Below are positions 18,734 to 26,440 of a stretch of 64,000 nt of DNA, in pieces. Location of the stretch: positions 593,501 through 657,500 of the forward strand of contig NZ_CP157875.1 in the NCBI RefSeq assembly GCF_040215105.1. The letters run 5' to 3'. The stretch comes from Aeromonas veronii. Lineage in GTDB: Bacteria > Pseudomonadota > Gammaproteobacteria > Enterobacterales > Aeromonadaceae. Made by a program: the position numbers and the translations under genes. The notes beneath the pieces are model-generated. The model was not told where the DNA came from, did not search any database, and saw only the letters and a list, made by a program, of their open reading frames with translations. How positions within the stretch are numbered: position 1 is the first letter of the stretch; each line of letters starts with the position of its first letter.

Positions 18734-18760
18734 TCGTTTCATGTCGCAAGCGTGGCCGTA

Positions 18761-19450
18761 TTACCAGAACAGCCTGCCCAACAGGGGGGCGAGCAGCACG
18801 GTCGCCATGCCGGCGATCATCATCACCATGCTGGAGACCACGCCCTCCTCGTTGCCCATCTGATAGGCCCGGGCGGTGCCGGCACCATGGGCGGAGGCAC
18901 CGAAGCCTGCCCCCTTGCCGAGGCGGCTGCGAATGGCGAGCACCGCCAGCACGCTCTCGCCGACCGCCATGCCGATCACCCCGGTCAGCACCACGAACAG
19001 GGCGGTGAGATCGGCATTGCCTCCCACGGAGCGGGTCGCCTCCACCGCGAAGGGGGTGGTGATGGAGCGCATGGCCATGCTGCGTTGCAGCAGCTCGGAC
19101 AGGTTCAGCCAGCGGGCCAGCAGCACGGTACTGCCCACCGCCATGATGACGGAGGCGATGACCCCCACCGACAGCGACAGCCAGTGGCGGCGCATCAGCT
19201 GGCGGTTCTCGTAGACGGGCACCGCGAAGGCGACGGTGGCAGGTCCCAGCAGCCAGAGCAACCAGTGGGATTCGGCCATGTAGTCCTGATAGGGGATGTG
19301 GAACAGCATGACCACGGCCACCAGCAGGGCGGGGGCCAGCAGCAGGGGCATCAGCGGCAGTATGCGTTTGCGGGCATAGAGCCACTTGCTGGCGTAGTAG
19401 AACAGCAGGGTGAGGGCGAAGCAGAGCAGGCCGAGCAGGGTATCAGACAT
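18761..19450 (-). CDS. lrgB: LrgB/CidB-family membrane protein
   Basis: This is an integral membrane protein of 229 aa with about six to eight hydrophobic segments. Family signatures are LLGPATVAFAVPVYENRQLM, SITTPFAVEATRSVGG, LTGVIGMAVGES and ASAHGAGTARAYQMGNEEG. LrgB/CidB proteins work with LrgA/CidA-type partners in murein hydrolase control in Gram-positives; in Gram-negatives they have been linked to export of small organic acids. The ATG at 19450 has a GGAG motif upstream and overlaps the lrgA-type stop by eight bases. Confidence 0.9.
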   Translation of the reverse strand: MSDTLLGLLCFALTLLFYYASKWLYARKRILPLMPLLLAPALLVAVVMLFHIPYQDYMAESHWLLWLLGPATVAFAVPVYENRQLMRRHWLSLSVGVIASVIMAVGSTVLLARWLNLSELLQRSMAMRSITTPFAVEATRSVGGNADLTALFVVLTGVIGMAVGESVLAVLAIRSRLGKGAGFGASAHGAGTARAYQMGNEEGVVSSMVMMIAGMATVLLAPLLGRLFW

Positions 19451-19844
19451 GGCGGCGACTCCGGCGGGCCAGCATGAGTTCGAAGCGATAGACTCTGTCC
19501 ACCACCAATGCGGTAGTACCAAGCACCAAAATGGTGCTGATCACCAGCACGACCATGATGCGCCACCCCTCTTCAAGCAGCAGATCCTGATAGTTGACCA
19601 CGGCCACCACGGCGGGCACGAAGAACAGCAGCATCTCCGCCAGCAACCAGCGGGCGCCGGCGCTGAACCACTGGGCCTTGACCACGCCCAGCAGAATGCA
19701 GACAAGCAACAGCAGCATGCCGGTGAGGTTGGCGGGCAAGGGCAGATGCAGGGTGCGAACCGCGGTATCCGCCAGCAGCCAGATGGCGGCGAGCAGGGCA
19801 ATCTGGAAGGGCGTTTGCAACCAGCGAAGGCAGAAGGTTTTCAT
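19443..19844 (-). CDS. lrgA: LrgA/CidA-family membrane protein
   Basis: This is a small holin-like membrane protein of 133 aa with four hydrophobic segments. The segment LPLPANLTGMLLLLVCILLG and the following LLLFFVPAVVAVVNYQDLLL are characteristic of the LrgA/CidA/YohJ family. It is the first gene of a two-gene unit with lrgB (eight-base overlap) and is divergent from a LysR-type gene of the CidR group. The control region holds a perfect CRP-like site close to the lrgA start. Confidence 0.9.
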   Translation of the reverse strand: MKTFCLRWLQTPFQIALLAAIWLLADTAVRTLHLPLPANLTGMLLLLVCILLGVVKAQWFSAGARWLLAEMLLFFVPAVVAVVNYQDLLLEEGWRIMVVLVISTILVLGTTALVVDRVYRFELMLARRSRRHV

Positions 19845-19858
19845 GATGGATGTCTGTC

Positions 19859-19874
19859 TGTGAACTTGATCACA
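19859..19874. promoter_or_regulatory. Perfect CRP-type palindrome upstream of lrgA
   Basis: TGTGA-ACTTGA-TCACA matches the CRP half sites exactly. It lies 15-30 bases before the lrgA start. On the minus strand a TATACT (-10 candidate, plus positions 19874-19879) borders it, which would place the site over the lrgA transcription start and suggest repression. It could instead activate the divergent cidR-like gene, whose start is 96 bases away. Confidence 0.7.
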
Positions 19875-19924
19875 GTATAAGAGGGAGACAAACCTGCAAA
19901 AAATGAATTTAAATCATGAAAAAC

Positions 19925-19939
19925 ATGCCATATTGGCAT
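19925..19939. promoter_or_regulatory. LysR-type T-N11-A operator upstream of the cidR-like gene
   Basis: A perfect 15-bp inverted repeat, ATGCCA-TAT-TGGCAT, contains the T-N11-A pattern of LysR recognition sites (T at 19926, A at 19938). It lies between the divergent lrgA and LysR genes, 31 bases before the LysR start, so it is the likely binding site of that regulator. Confidence 0.65.
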
Positions 19940-19969
19940 TGTTTGAACGTCATCATCTCGAGCCCCGCC

Positions 19970-20863
19970 ATGGATATCCGAGCCCTGCGTTACTTCGTCG
20001 AACTGGTGCGTGAGCAGAGTTTCACCCGCGCCTCCGAGAAGCTGTTCGTCACCCAACCCACCATCAGCAAGATGATCCGCAACATGGAGGAGGAGCTGGG
20101 CCAGCCCCTGCTGAGTCGCTCGGGGCACAGCTTCACCCTCACCGACAGCGGCCAGGTGCTGTTCACCCATGGTCAGCTGGTGCTGGCCCAGATGCAGCAG
20201 ATGGAGGCGGAACTCGCCGACTTGCAGAGTCTGCAGCACGGTCGCCTCGCCCTCGGCATCCCCCCCATGGTGGGCCACGTCTATGCGGATCTCATCCGCG
20301 CCTATCGCAGCCGTTACCCCAAGGTGGAGCTCTCCATCGTGGAGTACGGCGGACGGCGCATCGAGCAGGCGGTGCTGGAGGGGGAGCTGGATCTCGCCAT
20401 CACCATGCTGCCGACCAAGGAGGAGGGAACCCTGAGCACCCTGGAACTGGATTGCTATCCCATCCAGGTGGTGCTGCCGGACGTCCCTCGCTGGCGGGCG
20501 CGGGCCGAAATCCGGCTGGGGGACTTGAGAGAAGAACCCTTCCTGCTCTACACCCAGGCCTTCACCCTGAGCGAACGGCTGGAGCAGGCCTGCCTGCAGG
20601 CGGGCTTCACTCCCCAGGTGGCGGCGCGCAGCAGCCAGTGGGATTTCCTTACCGCCATGGTGCGAAGCGGCATGGGGGTCGCCTTCCTGCCCGAACCCAT
20701 CTGCCGTCGGCTGACCCCGGACGGCCTGGTGCTGCGGCCCCTGAAGCCTGAACTCAGCTGGCGGCTCGGGGTTATCTGGCCCGCCAGGCGTTACCTCTCC
20801 CGCACCGCCGAGGCCTGGCTCGAATTGTGCCGGGAGAGTCAGGAGCAGATCACGACTCCCTGA
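19970..20863 (+). CDS. LysR-family regulator, CidR-like
   Basis: The protein is 297 aa. The N-terminal helix-turn-helix covers residues 1-60 (MDIRALRYFVELVREQSFTR, KLFVTQPTISKMIRNMEEEL) and the effector domain begins near residue 90 (HGRLALGIPPMVGHVYADLI). CidR-type LysR proteins are commonly encoded beside cid/lrg genes and respond to acetate in Gram-positives; that role is inferred here from position and similarity. The ATG at 19970 gives the canonical LysR N-terminus; the frame extends upstream through the operator. Its last 14 bases overlap the end of the convergent MocR gene. Confidence 0.9.
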   Translation: MDIRALRYFVELVREQSFTRASEKLFVTQPTISKMIRNMEEELGQPLLSRSGHSFTLTDSGQVLFTHGQLVLAQMQQMEAELADLQSLQHGRLALGIPPMVGHVYADLIRAYRSRYPKVELSIVEYGGRRIEQAVLEGELDLAITMLPTKEEGTLSTLELDCYPIQVVLPDVPRWRARAEIRLGDLREEPFLLYTQAFTLSERLEQACLQAGFTPQVAARSSQWDFLTAMVRSGMGVAFLPEPICRRLTPDGLVLRPLKPELSWRLGVIWPARRYLSRTAEAWLELCRESQEQITTP

Positions 20864-22340
20864 GTCTGTCGGCTCGGGGTGGACGGGGGAGAGTGCTCGC
20901 CAGTGTCGGGAGCGGATTGGCCCTCATCAGCTCCCCCAACCGGCGACAGAGCCGACGCAGGGTCTGGTTGTCGAGACAACCGAAACCGAGCAGCCAGCCT
21001 TCCCGGCTGGGGGCCCCGAGGTGAAACTGGCCCAAGGGGCGAACGCCCAGCCCCAGGGCATTGGCGGCGTCTGTCCAGCGCGCCTCGCCACCGGCGGGCA
21101 GCAGTACGGCGCACTGCAGGCCGGCACCACTGTGGATGGGGGTGAGGGTGGGGCAATGCTCGGCGAGCTCGCGCAGCAGCAGATCCCGCCGACTCTGGTA
21201 GACGAGCCGACTCTGGCGCAGGTGGGCGGCGAAGTGACCGGCGCGGATGAAATCAGCCGTGACCGCCTGCTGCAACTGGTTGCTATGGCCATCGATGGCG
21301 GCGCGGGCCCGGCTGAAGGCCTCCATCAGCGGACGCGGCAGCACCAGATAGGCGAGACGCAGGGAACCGAACAGCACCTTGCTGAAGGTGCCCACATAGA
21401 TGACCCGCCCCTGTCCATCCAGCCCCTGCAGGGCGGGGAGCGGGCGCTGATCGTACTGATACTCCCCGTCGTAATCGTCCTCCAGCACCCAGGCTCCCTG
21501 CCGCTCGGCTTCGGCCAATAGCGCCATGCGCCGCGTCAGGCTCATGGGCACCCCCAGGGGATACTGGTGGGCGGGGGTGCAGTAGATAAGCCTGGGTCTG
21601 GGGTGTTCTCCGATTGGATTCATCCCTTCTTCATCCACCGGCACAGGGTGGATGCGGGCGCCGGCGCTCTCCATGGCGGTGCGCGCCCCCGGGTAGCCGG
21701 GATCCTCCATCCAGACGCACTCTCCTGCGTCGATCAGCAACTGGGTTGCCAACATGATCCCCTGCTGGGAGCTGGTGAGGATCAGGATCTGATCCGCCTC
21801 GCACACCACGCCCCTTGACTGCACCAGATAGCTGCTGATGGCGGCGCGCAGCTCCGGCAGGCCCTGCGGCTCCCCGTAGTTCATCCAGTCGCCGGCCCGC
21901 TGGCGCCATTGCTGCTGCATCAGACGGCCCCAGAGAGCCTGGGGAAAGAGACGGGGATCCGGCTGGCTGGAGGCAAAGGAGCTGCCCACCTCCGGCACCT
22001 CCGGGCAGGCGCTGCCTGCGGCCATCTCCTGGCCCCGGCGCGAGAGCCCCGCTGCCGACTGGGGCGGGCGCGGGGTGGGTCTCACTGCCGCCAGCGCCAC
22101 GAAGCTGCCAGCCCCGACCCTGCGTACCAGATAACCCTCCGATTCCAGCCGGCCGTAGGCGAGCTCCACCGTGCTGCGGGAGATGCCGAGATCGCTCGCC
22201 AGCAACCGGCTCGCGGGCAGTCGGCTGTGCTGTGGCAGGTGGCCCGCGAGGATGGCTTCTCGCAGGGTGCGCACCAGCTGCTCATGAAGCGGCAGATCCC
22301 CATGGCGATGGTGAGCGAACAAGGTTGGCAGGACCGTCAT
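20850..22340 (-). CDS. MocR-type regulator (GntR HTH fused to aminotransferase domain)
   Basis: The protein is 496 aa. An N-terminal GntR winged helix spans about residues 12-82 (PLHEQLVRTLREAILAGHLP, RLLASDLGISRSTVELAYGR). A fold-type I aminotransferase-like domain starts near 115. PLP-site residues are visible: NYGEPQGLPELRAAI, VWMEDPGYPGARTA, LEDDYDGEYQYDQRP, and the Lys in VGTFSKVLFGSLRLAYLV. MocR proteins sense PLP-linked metabolites. It is divergent from an osmC-type gene, with a pair of direct repeats in front of it. The target is inferred to be itself or the osmC run. Confidence 0.92.
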   Translation of the reverse strand: MTVLPTLFAHHRHGDLPLHEQLVRTLREAILAGHLPQHSRLPASRLLASDLGISRSTVELAYGRLESEGYLVRRVGAGSFVALAAVRPTPRPPQSAAGLSRRGQEMAAGSACPEVPEVGSSFASSQPDPRLFPQALWGRLMQQQWRQRAGDWMNYGEPQGLPELRAAISSYLVQSRGVVCEADQILILTSSQQGIMLATQLLIDAGECVWMEDPGYPGARTAMESAGARIHPVPVDEEGMNPIGEHPRPRLIYCTPAHQYPLGVPMSLTRRMALLAEAERQGAWVLEDDYDGEYQYDQRPLPALQGLDGQGRVIYVGTFSKVLFGSLRLAYLVLPRPLMEAFSRARAAIDGHSNQLQQAVTADFIRAGHFAAHLRQSRLVYQSRRDLLLRELAEHCPTLTPIHSGAGLQCAVLLPAGGEARWTDAANALGLGVRPLGQFHLGAPSREGWLLGFGCLDNQTLRRLCRRLGELMRANPLPTLASTLPRPPRADRLRES

Positions 22341-22362
22341 GGCGGGCTCCAGCTAGCGATCG

Positions 22363-22394
22363 AAATTGGTCTGCTTATATTGGCAAAATTGGTC
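22363..22394. promoter_or_regulatory. Direct repeats AAATTGGTC in front of the MocR gene
   Basis: The nonamer AAATTGGTC occurs at 22363-22371 and 22386-22394, 23 bp apart, about two helical turns. A related TTGGC lies between them. MocR regulators such as PdxR and TauR are known to bind spaced direct repeats, so these are good operator candidates. Confidence 0.6.
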
Positions 22395-22464
22395 GGGGTG
22401 GCAAGGCCATTGTGCCGCTACATTGGAACCATCATCGGGATATCAGCCACCATAGGGAGTCGTT

Positions 22465-22932
22465 ATGTCGGAGTTTGGCGCCATCATCAGCTGGCAGCGG
22501 GGGGAGGATGAAGCCTTCGTGGATCAGCGTTACAGTCGGGCCCACAGCTGGGAGTTTGACGGCGGCGTGCGGGTGCCCGCTTCCTCCTCTCCCCATGTGG
22601 TGCCCTTGCCCTATTCGGTGGCGGACAATGTCGACCCCGAGGAGGCCTTCGTCGCGGCGCTCTCCAGCTGTCATATGCTCACCTTCCTCTGGCTGGCGGC
22701 CAGGGCGGGCTATCGGGTGGAGAGCTATCAGGACGAGGCGATCGGCATCATGGCAGCGGACGAGCGCGGTCGCCAGTCCGTCACCCGGGTCAGGCTGCGT
22801 CCGCTCATCGTCTTCGGTGGCGAGCGACAGCCGGGTATGCCCGAGCTGGAGCAGTTGCATCACCAGGCCCACGAGGAGTGTTTTATCGCAAACTCGGTGC
22901 GCACCGTCGTGACCACCGAGATCAGGCGTTAA
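22465..22932 (+). CDS. OsmC/Ohr-family peroxiredoxin-like protein
   Basis: The protein is 155 aa. The two redox cysteines of the OsmC/Ohr family are present: Cys69 in AALSSCHMLTFLWLAA and Cys139 in HEECFIANSV. Family members reduce organic hydroperoxides with a thiol donor. It is divergent from the MocR regulator and heads a run with a rhodanese and an acetyltransferase. Its last codons (VRTVVTTEIRR) are echoed by a second, degenerate copy just after the stop, at 22939-22968. Confidence 0.9.
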   Translation: MSEFGAIISWQRGEDEAFVDQRYSRAHSWEFDGGVRVPASSSPHVVPLPYSVADNVDPEEAFVAALSSCHMLTFLWLAARAGYRVESYQDEAIGIMAADERGRQSVTRVRLRPLIVFGGERQPGMPELEQLHHQAHEECFIANSVRTVVTTEIRR

Positions 22933-22968
22933 TCGGCGGTGAGAACCACCGTTACCACAGAGATCAAA
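22897..22968 (+). repeat. Duplicated 3' end of the osmC-type gene
   Basis: Two 30-base copies stand 42 bases apart: 22897-22926 (coding VRTVVTTEIR at the gene end) and 22939-22968 (would code VRTTVTTEIK). Most differences fall at third or silent positions, so the second copy looks like a relic of a former or related gene end rather than a recent slippage product. Confidence 0.6.
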
Positions 22969-23031
22969 ACCTGGTCGGCGCGGGCAGCCGTCATGGCCGG
23001 GATCAGACACGAGTCGCAAGGAGCAGGCAGT

Positions 23032-23481
23032 ATGAGTCAGGTAATGAGTACCGGGGTCGCGAGCCCGATGGAGGCCAGTGCGTTTTTCGAGGCACAGTTG
23101 AAATACCGCACCGATCCGGCGGACCTGGCCGCGGATCTGCTGAGCGGGGAGGCGGGTGAGGAGGGGAAGATAGTGGTCATCGACACCCGCTCCCCCGCCC
23201 ACTACGCCGAAGGGCACATTCCGGGAGCCGTCTCTTTCCCCCATCGCACCATGAACGCCGCCAGCACGGCCGACCTGCCGAGGGACAAGGTCTATGTCTG
23301 CTATTGCGACGGCATCGGTTGCAACGGCTCGACTCAGGGAGCCTACAAGCTGGCGGCGCTGGGCTTTCAGGTCAAAGAGCTGATCGGTGGTCTGCACTGG
23401 TGGCGTCAGGACGGCTTCGCCGTCGCCACCGGCAGCGAGGCCGGTGTCTTGTTGGAAGGAGGGATTGCCTGTGCCTGCTGA
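23032..23481 (+). CDS. Rhodanese-domain protein
   Basis: This is a single-domain sulfurtransferase-like protein of 149 aa. The rhodanese fold is visible from KIVVIDTRSPAHYAEGHIPG and AVSFPHRTM to the active-site loop VYVCYCDGIGCNGSTQGAYK, whose Cys at the loop start (YC-DGIGC) would carry the persulfide. The ATG at 23032 was chosen because AAGGAG precedes it; the frame is open further up but without a ribosome site. It follows the osmC-type gene and overlaps the GTG start of the next gene, which suggests one transcript for thiol/oxidant handling. Confidence 0.88.
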   Translation: MSQVMSTGVASPMEASAFFEAQLKYRTDPADLAADLLSGEAGEEGKIVVIDTRSPAHYAEGHIPGAVSFPHRTMNAASTADLPRDKVYVCYCDGIGCNGSTQGAYKLAALGFQVKELIGGLHWWRQDGFAVATGSEAGVLLEGGIACAC

Positions 23482-24199
23482 GCCATTTCTGAACGAATTC
23501 GATCAGCCCGTTGGCGCCCTGGTGCCGGGCTGGGCGGGAGCCGAGTTCCCCCCCAAGGCGGTGATGCGCGGCTGGGGTTGCCGCCTTGAGCCGCTGGATC
23601 CCGCGCGTCACTGTGGCTCGCTCTGGCAGGCATTTGCTGCCGACAGCGGGGCCATGTGGACCTATCTTACCAGCGGTCCCTTCGAGGATGAGGCGGCCAT
23701 GCTGGCCTGGCTGCAACAGAGCGCCGCCAAGGCGGATCCCCAGTTCTACGCCATTGTGGACGAGGAGAGCGGCAAGGCGCTGGGGCTGGCCAGCTATCTG
23801 CGCATCGACCCGGCCGCTGGCAGCATAGAGGTGGGTTGGCTGCACTTCTCCCCCGCCATGCAGCGCACCCGACTCTCCACCGCCGCCATGGCGCTGATGA
23901 TGGGCAACGCCTTCGCGCTCGGCTACCGGCGCTACGAGTGGAAGTGCAACGATCTCAACTGGCCCTCCCGTCATGCGGCGCTGCGCCTTGGCTTCAGCTA
24001 TGAGGGCACCTTCCGTCAGGCGCGGGTGGACAAGGGGCGCTCCCGCGATACCGCCTGGTTCTCGGTGATCGACGGCGAATGGCCGGTCCTGAAAACGGCT
24101 TTCGAGCGCTGGCTGGCGGATGAGAACTTCGACGAAGCGGGGCACCAGAGAGTGCGCCTCTCCGATCTCACGGCCGCCGTACGAAACGGCGACCAATAG
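23471..24199 (+). CDS. GNAT-family N-acetyltransferase
   Basis: The protein is 242 aa. It resembles the RimJ/RimL-like acetyltransferase group: VMRGWGCRLEPLDPARHCGS near the start, LGLASYLRIDPAAGSIEVGW, AMALMMGNAFALGYRRYEWK, and RHAALRLGFSYEGTFRQARV with the usual Leu-Gly-Phe before the last strand. The GTG at 23471 follows GGAGGG and overlaps the rhodanese stop by 11 bases. The acceptor substrate is unknown. It is the third gene of the osmC-rhodanese run. Confidence 0.85.
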   Translation: MPAEPFLNEFDQPVGALVPGWAGAEFPPKAVMRGWGCRLEPLDPARHCGSLWQAFAADSGAMWTYLTSGPFEDEAAMLAWLQQSAAKADPQFYAIVDEESGKALGLASYLRIDPAAGSIEVGWLHFSPAMQRTRLSTAAMALMMGNAFALGYRRYEWKCNDLNWPSRHAALRLGFSYEGTFRQARVDKGRSRDTAWFSVIDGEWPVLKTAFERWLADENFDEAGHQRVRLSDLTAAVRNGDQ

Positions 24200-24235
24200 G
24201 CATCCAGAGCTATCAGCGTGGTTGGTGATGACACG

Positions 24236-24263
24236 AGAGAGGCCCCGATATCGGGGCCTCTCT
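24236..24263. terminator. Bidirectional terminator between GNAT gene and ybaK
   Basis: A perfect 28-base palindrome, AGAGAGGCCCCGAT and its complement, lies between the convergent genes. A few T residues follow on the plus strand. Confidence 0.8.
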
Positions 24264-24279
24264 TCATTCACGCCTTGAT

Positions 24280-24750
24280 CTAGTCGTGATGCTCGCCGAT
24301 GGGGGCGGCAATCCACTTCATCAGGGTCAGCATGTCCTGAGGCGCTACCCCCACCGAGAGGCCGCGCTTGCCGCCGCTCACCAGGATCTCGTCATACAGC
24401 ATGGCGGAGTCATCCAGCACGGTGGGCAGCAGCTTCTTCTGGGCCAAGGGGCTGATGCCGCCCACCTTGTAACCGGTCAGCTTCTCGGCCTCCGCCGGTT
24501 TCATCATCTCCACCTTCTTGAGCCCCGCCGCCTTGGCGAGTTGCTTGAGGCTGCACATGCCCGATGAGGGGACAATGGCCACCACCGCCTGCTTGTCGTG
24601 GTGGGCGATCAGGGTCTTGAACACCTGCGCCTCCGGCAGGCCGAGCTGGGTCGCGGCATGTTTGCCAAAGTCGTCGTGGGCCTCGCACTCGTAGGGGTAG
24701 AGCTTGTGGGGGATCTTGAGCTTTTTCAGCAGGTTGATAGCGGGGGTCAT
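24280..24750 (-). CDS. ybaK: Cys-tRNA(Pro)/Cys-tRNA(Cys) deacylase YbaK
   Basis: This trans-editing enzyme hydrolyses mischarged Cys-tRNA(Pro). It is 156 aa and matches E. coli YbaK along its length: MTPAINLLKKLKIPHKLYPY, VFKTLIA, KVEMMKPAEAEKLTGYKVGG, ISPLAQKKLLPTVLDDSAM and LVSGGKRGLSV. The conserved Lys after VF and the GYxVGGISP loop are intact. The ATG at 24750 was chosen over an upstream one because GAGGAA precedes it and the protein then starts as in E. coli. Confidence 0.94.
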   Translation of the reverse strand: MTPAINLLKKLKIPHKLYPYECEAHDDFGKHAATQLGLPEAQVFKTLIAHHDKQAVVAIVPSSGMCSLKQLAKAAGLKKVEMMKPAEAEKLTGYKVGGISPLAQKKLLPTVLDDSAMLYDEILVSGGKRGLSVGVAPQDMLTLMKWIAAPIGEHHD

Positions 24751-24932
24751 CGGGGTTCCTCGAGCCGGGACAAGGCCAGACAGTCTGCGCCCGAGATGTC
24801 GGCATGGCAAGGGGTCAGGTCAATTCACCGCCATGCCGGGTGAGTGCGGGAATGCCGTCCCGCATCTCCGCCGGGCTCTGATGCCTATACTGGAAGAGTT
24901 GCAATCCTTGCGAGCGAAAGGAATCCCGGCCC

Positions 24933-26414
24933 GTGATGAATAGTTCAGTGATGAATCTCCCCAATGCAGAGCCCTTCGGTCGTCACGATGACCAGGCGCG
25001 TTTGACCGCTCTCGATCGTGCCTATGGCATCGTCGAGTTCGATCTCGATGGGCGCATGGTGTCAGCCAATCCCTTGTTTTGTGCCATCCTGGGCTACAGC
25101 TTGAAGGAGCTGATCGGCCAATCTCACCGGCTGCTGGTGCCCGCCGAGTTGCAGGAGGGCCATGAGGCCTTCTGGCAGGGGGTGCTGGGGGGCGAGATCC
25201 ACGGCGGGGCCTTTCGCCGGGTTCTGCGAGACGGCAGCAGCCTCTGGATCCACGCCACCTATACGCCGATCACCGATGAGAGGGGGACCCCGCTCGGGGT
25301 GATCAAGCTTATCCACGACATCACCCAGGAGGTGCTGGCGGAGCAGCGTGTGGCGTTGCAGAGCCAGATGTTCGACATCATAGTGGCAGCCCATCAGAGC
25401 TTTCTGCTGGATCGCAATCTGGGCTCGGCCTGCGACACCATCTTCGAGCGGTTGCTGAGCGTGAGCATGAGTGCCTACGGCTTCATCGGCATCGTCCAGC
25501 ACGAGGAGGGACAACCCAGCCTCTATGTGCCTTCCATCTCCAATCTCTCCTGGGACGAGGCCACCCATGCCTGGTATGAGCAGCAGCGCCAGAGCCGGGG
25601 AGGGCTCATCTTCAACAAGCTCGACAACCTGTTTGGCCATGTGGTGACCCACAACACGCTAGTGTGTTGCAACGATCTGCCGAGTCACCCGGCCAGTCGC
25701 GGCTCGTCCCCCCGCGGCCATCCCCACCTGTACAGCTTTCTCGGCATTCCCATTCGCCACAAGGGAGAGGCCATCGGCATGATCGCCCTGGCCAACCGGC
25801 CCGGCGGCTTCGATGAGAGTCTGGTGAGCCTGCTCGAGCCCCTCACCACGGCCCTGGGTACCCTTATCCATGCGCGCAACCTGGAGGAGGAGCGCAGCCG
25901 GATGGAGCAGGAGCTGCGCTTCAACGCCGAGCACGACTTCCTGACCCATCTGCCCAATCGCAGTCATTTCTTCAATCAAGGGAAGCAACTGCTGGCCCAT
26001 CTTCTGGCGCATGCGGAAGAAAGAAACTGCTGCCTGGCCCTGATCGATATCGACTTCTTCAAGCAGATCAATGACGAGTTCGGGCATCTTGCCGGCGATG
26101 CCGTGTTGCGGGAGCTGGCCCGGCTGCTGATGCAGGAGGCCAAAGACAAGGATCTGGCGGCCCGTTTCGGTGGGGAGGAGTTCATCTTGCTGCTGCGTAA
26201 CGTGGCTCTCCAGGAGGCGACGTCTCTCATGGAGCATCTGCGCATGCAGATAGAGCAACACGCTTTTCGCTATAAGGGGATGGGTATCCCGGTGACCATC
26301 AGCATCGGTCTGTCCCCCTTCCTGCCCGATTATCACTCCATGGATGACTGGATCCAGTGCGTGGACCAGCACCTCTATGAGTCCAAGCGGCGGGGGCGCA
26401 ACCGGGTGTCATAG
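24933..26414 (+). CDS. PAS-GAF-GGDEF diguanylate cyclase
   Basis: This is a soluble, cytoplasmic c-di-GMP synthase of 493 aa. A PAS domain with PAC tail spans about residues 25-150 (GRMVSANPLFCAILGYSLKE, LWIHATYTPITDERGTPLGV). A GAF-like domain spans about 160-310 (SAYGFIGIVQHEEG, FLGIPIRHKGEAIGMIALAN). The GGDEF domain follows from about 325, with LIDIDFFKQINDEFGHLAGD and an intact active-site GGEEF (RFGGEEFILLL). There is no membrane segment. The start is GTG 24933 or ATG 24936, behind AAAGGA. It is tail-to-tail with an EAL gene only 26 bases away. Confidence 0.92.
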   Translation: MMNSSVMNLPNAEPFGRHDDQARLTALDRAYGIVEFDLDGRMVSANPLFCAILGYSLKELIGQSHRLLVPAELQEGHEAFWQGVLGGEIHGGAFRRVLRDGSSLWIHATYTPITDERGTPLGVIKLIHDITQEVLAEQRVALQSQMFDIIVAAHQSFLLDRNLGSACDTIFERLLSVSMSAYGFIGIVQHEEGQPSLYVPSISNLSWDEATHAWYEQQRQSRGGLIFNKLDNLFGHVVTHNTLVCCNDLPSHPASRGSSPRGHPHLYSFLGIPIRHKGEAIGMIALANRPGGFDESLVSLLEPLTTALGTLIHARNLEEERSRMEQELRFNAEHDFLTHLPNRSHFFNQGKQLLAHLLAHAEERNCCLALIDIDFFKQINDEFGHLAGDAVLRELARLLMQEAKDKDLAARFGGEEFILLLRNVALQEATSLMEHLRMQIEQHAFRYKGMGIPVTISIGLSPFLPDYHSMDDWIQCVDQHLYESKRRGRNRVS

Positions 26415-26440
26415 CCTCCCCGTCTGGTGGATGGTCATCG

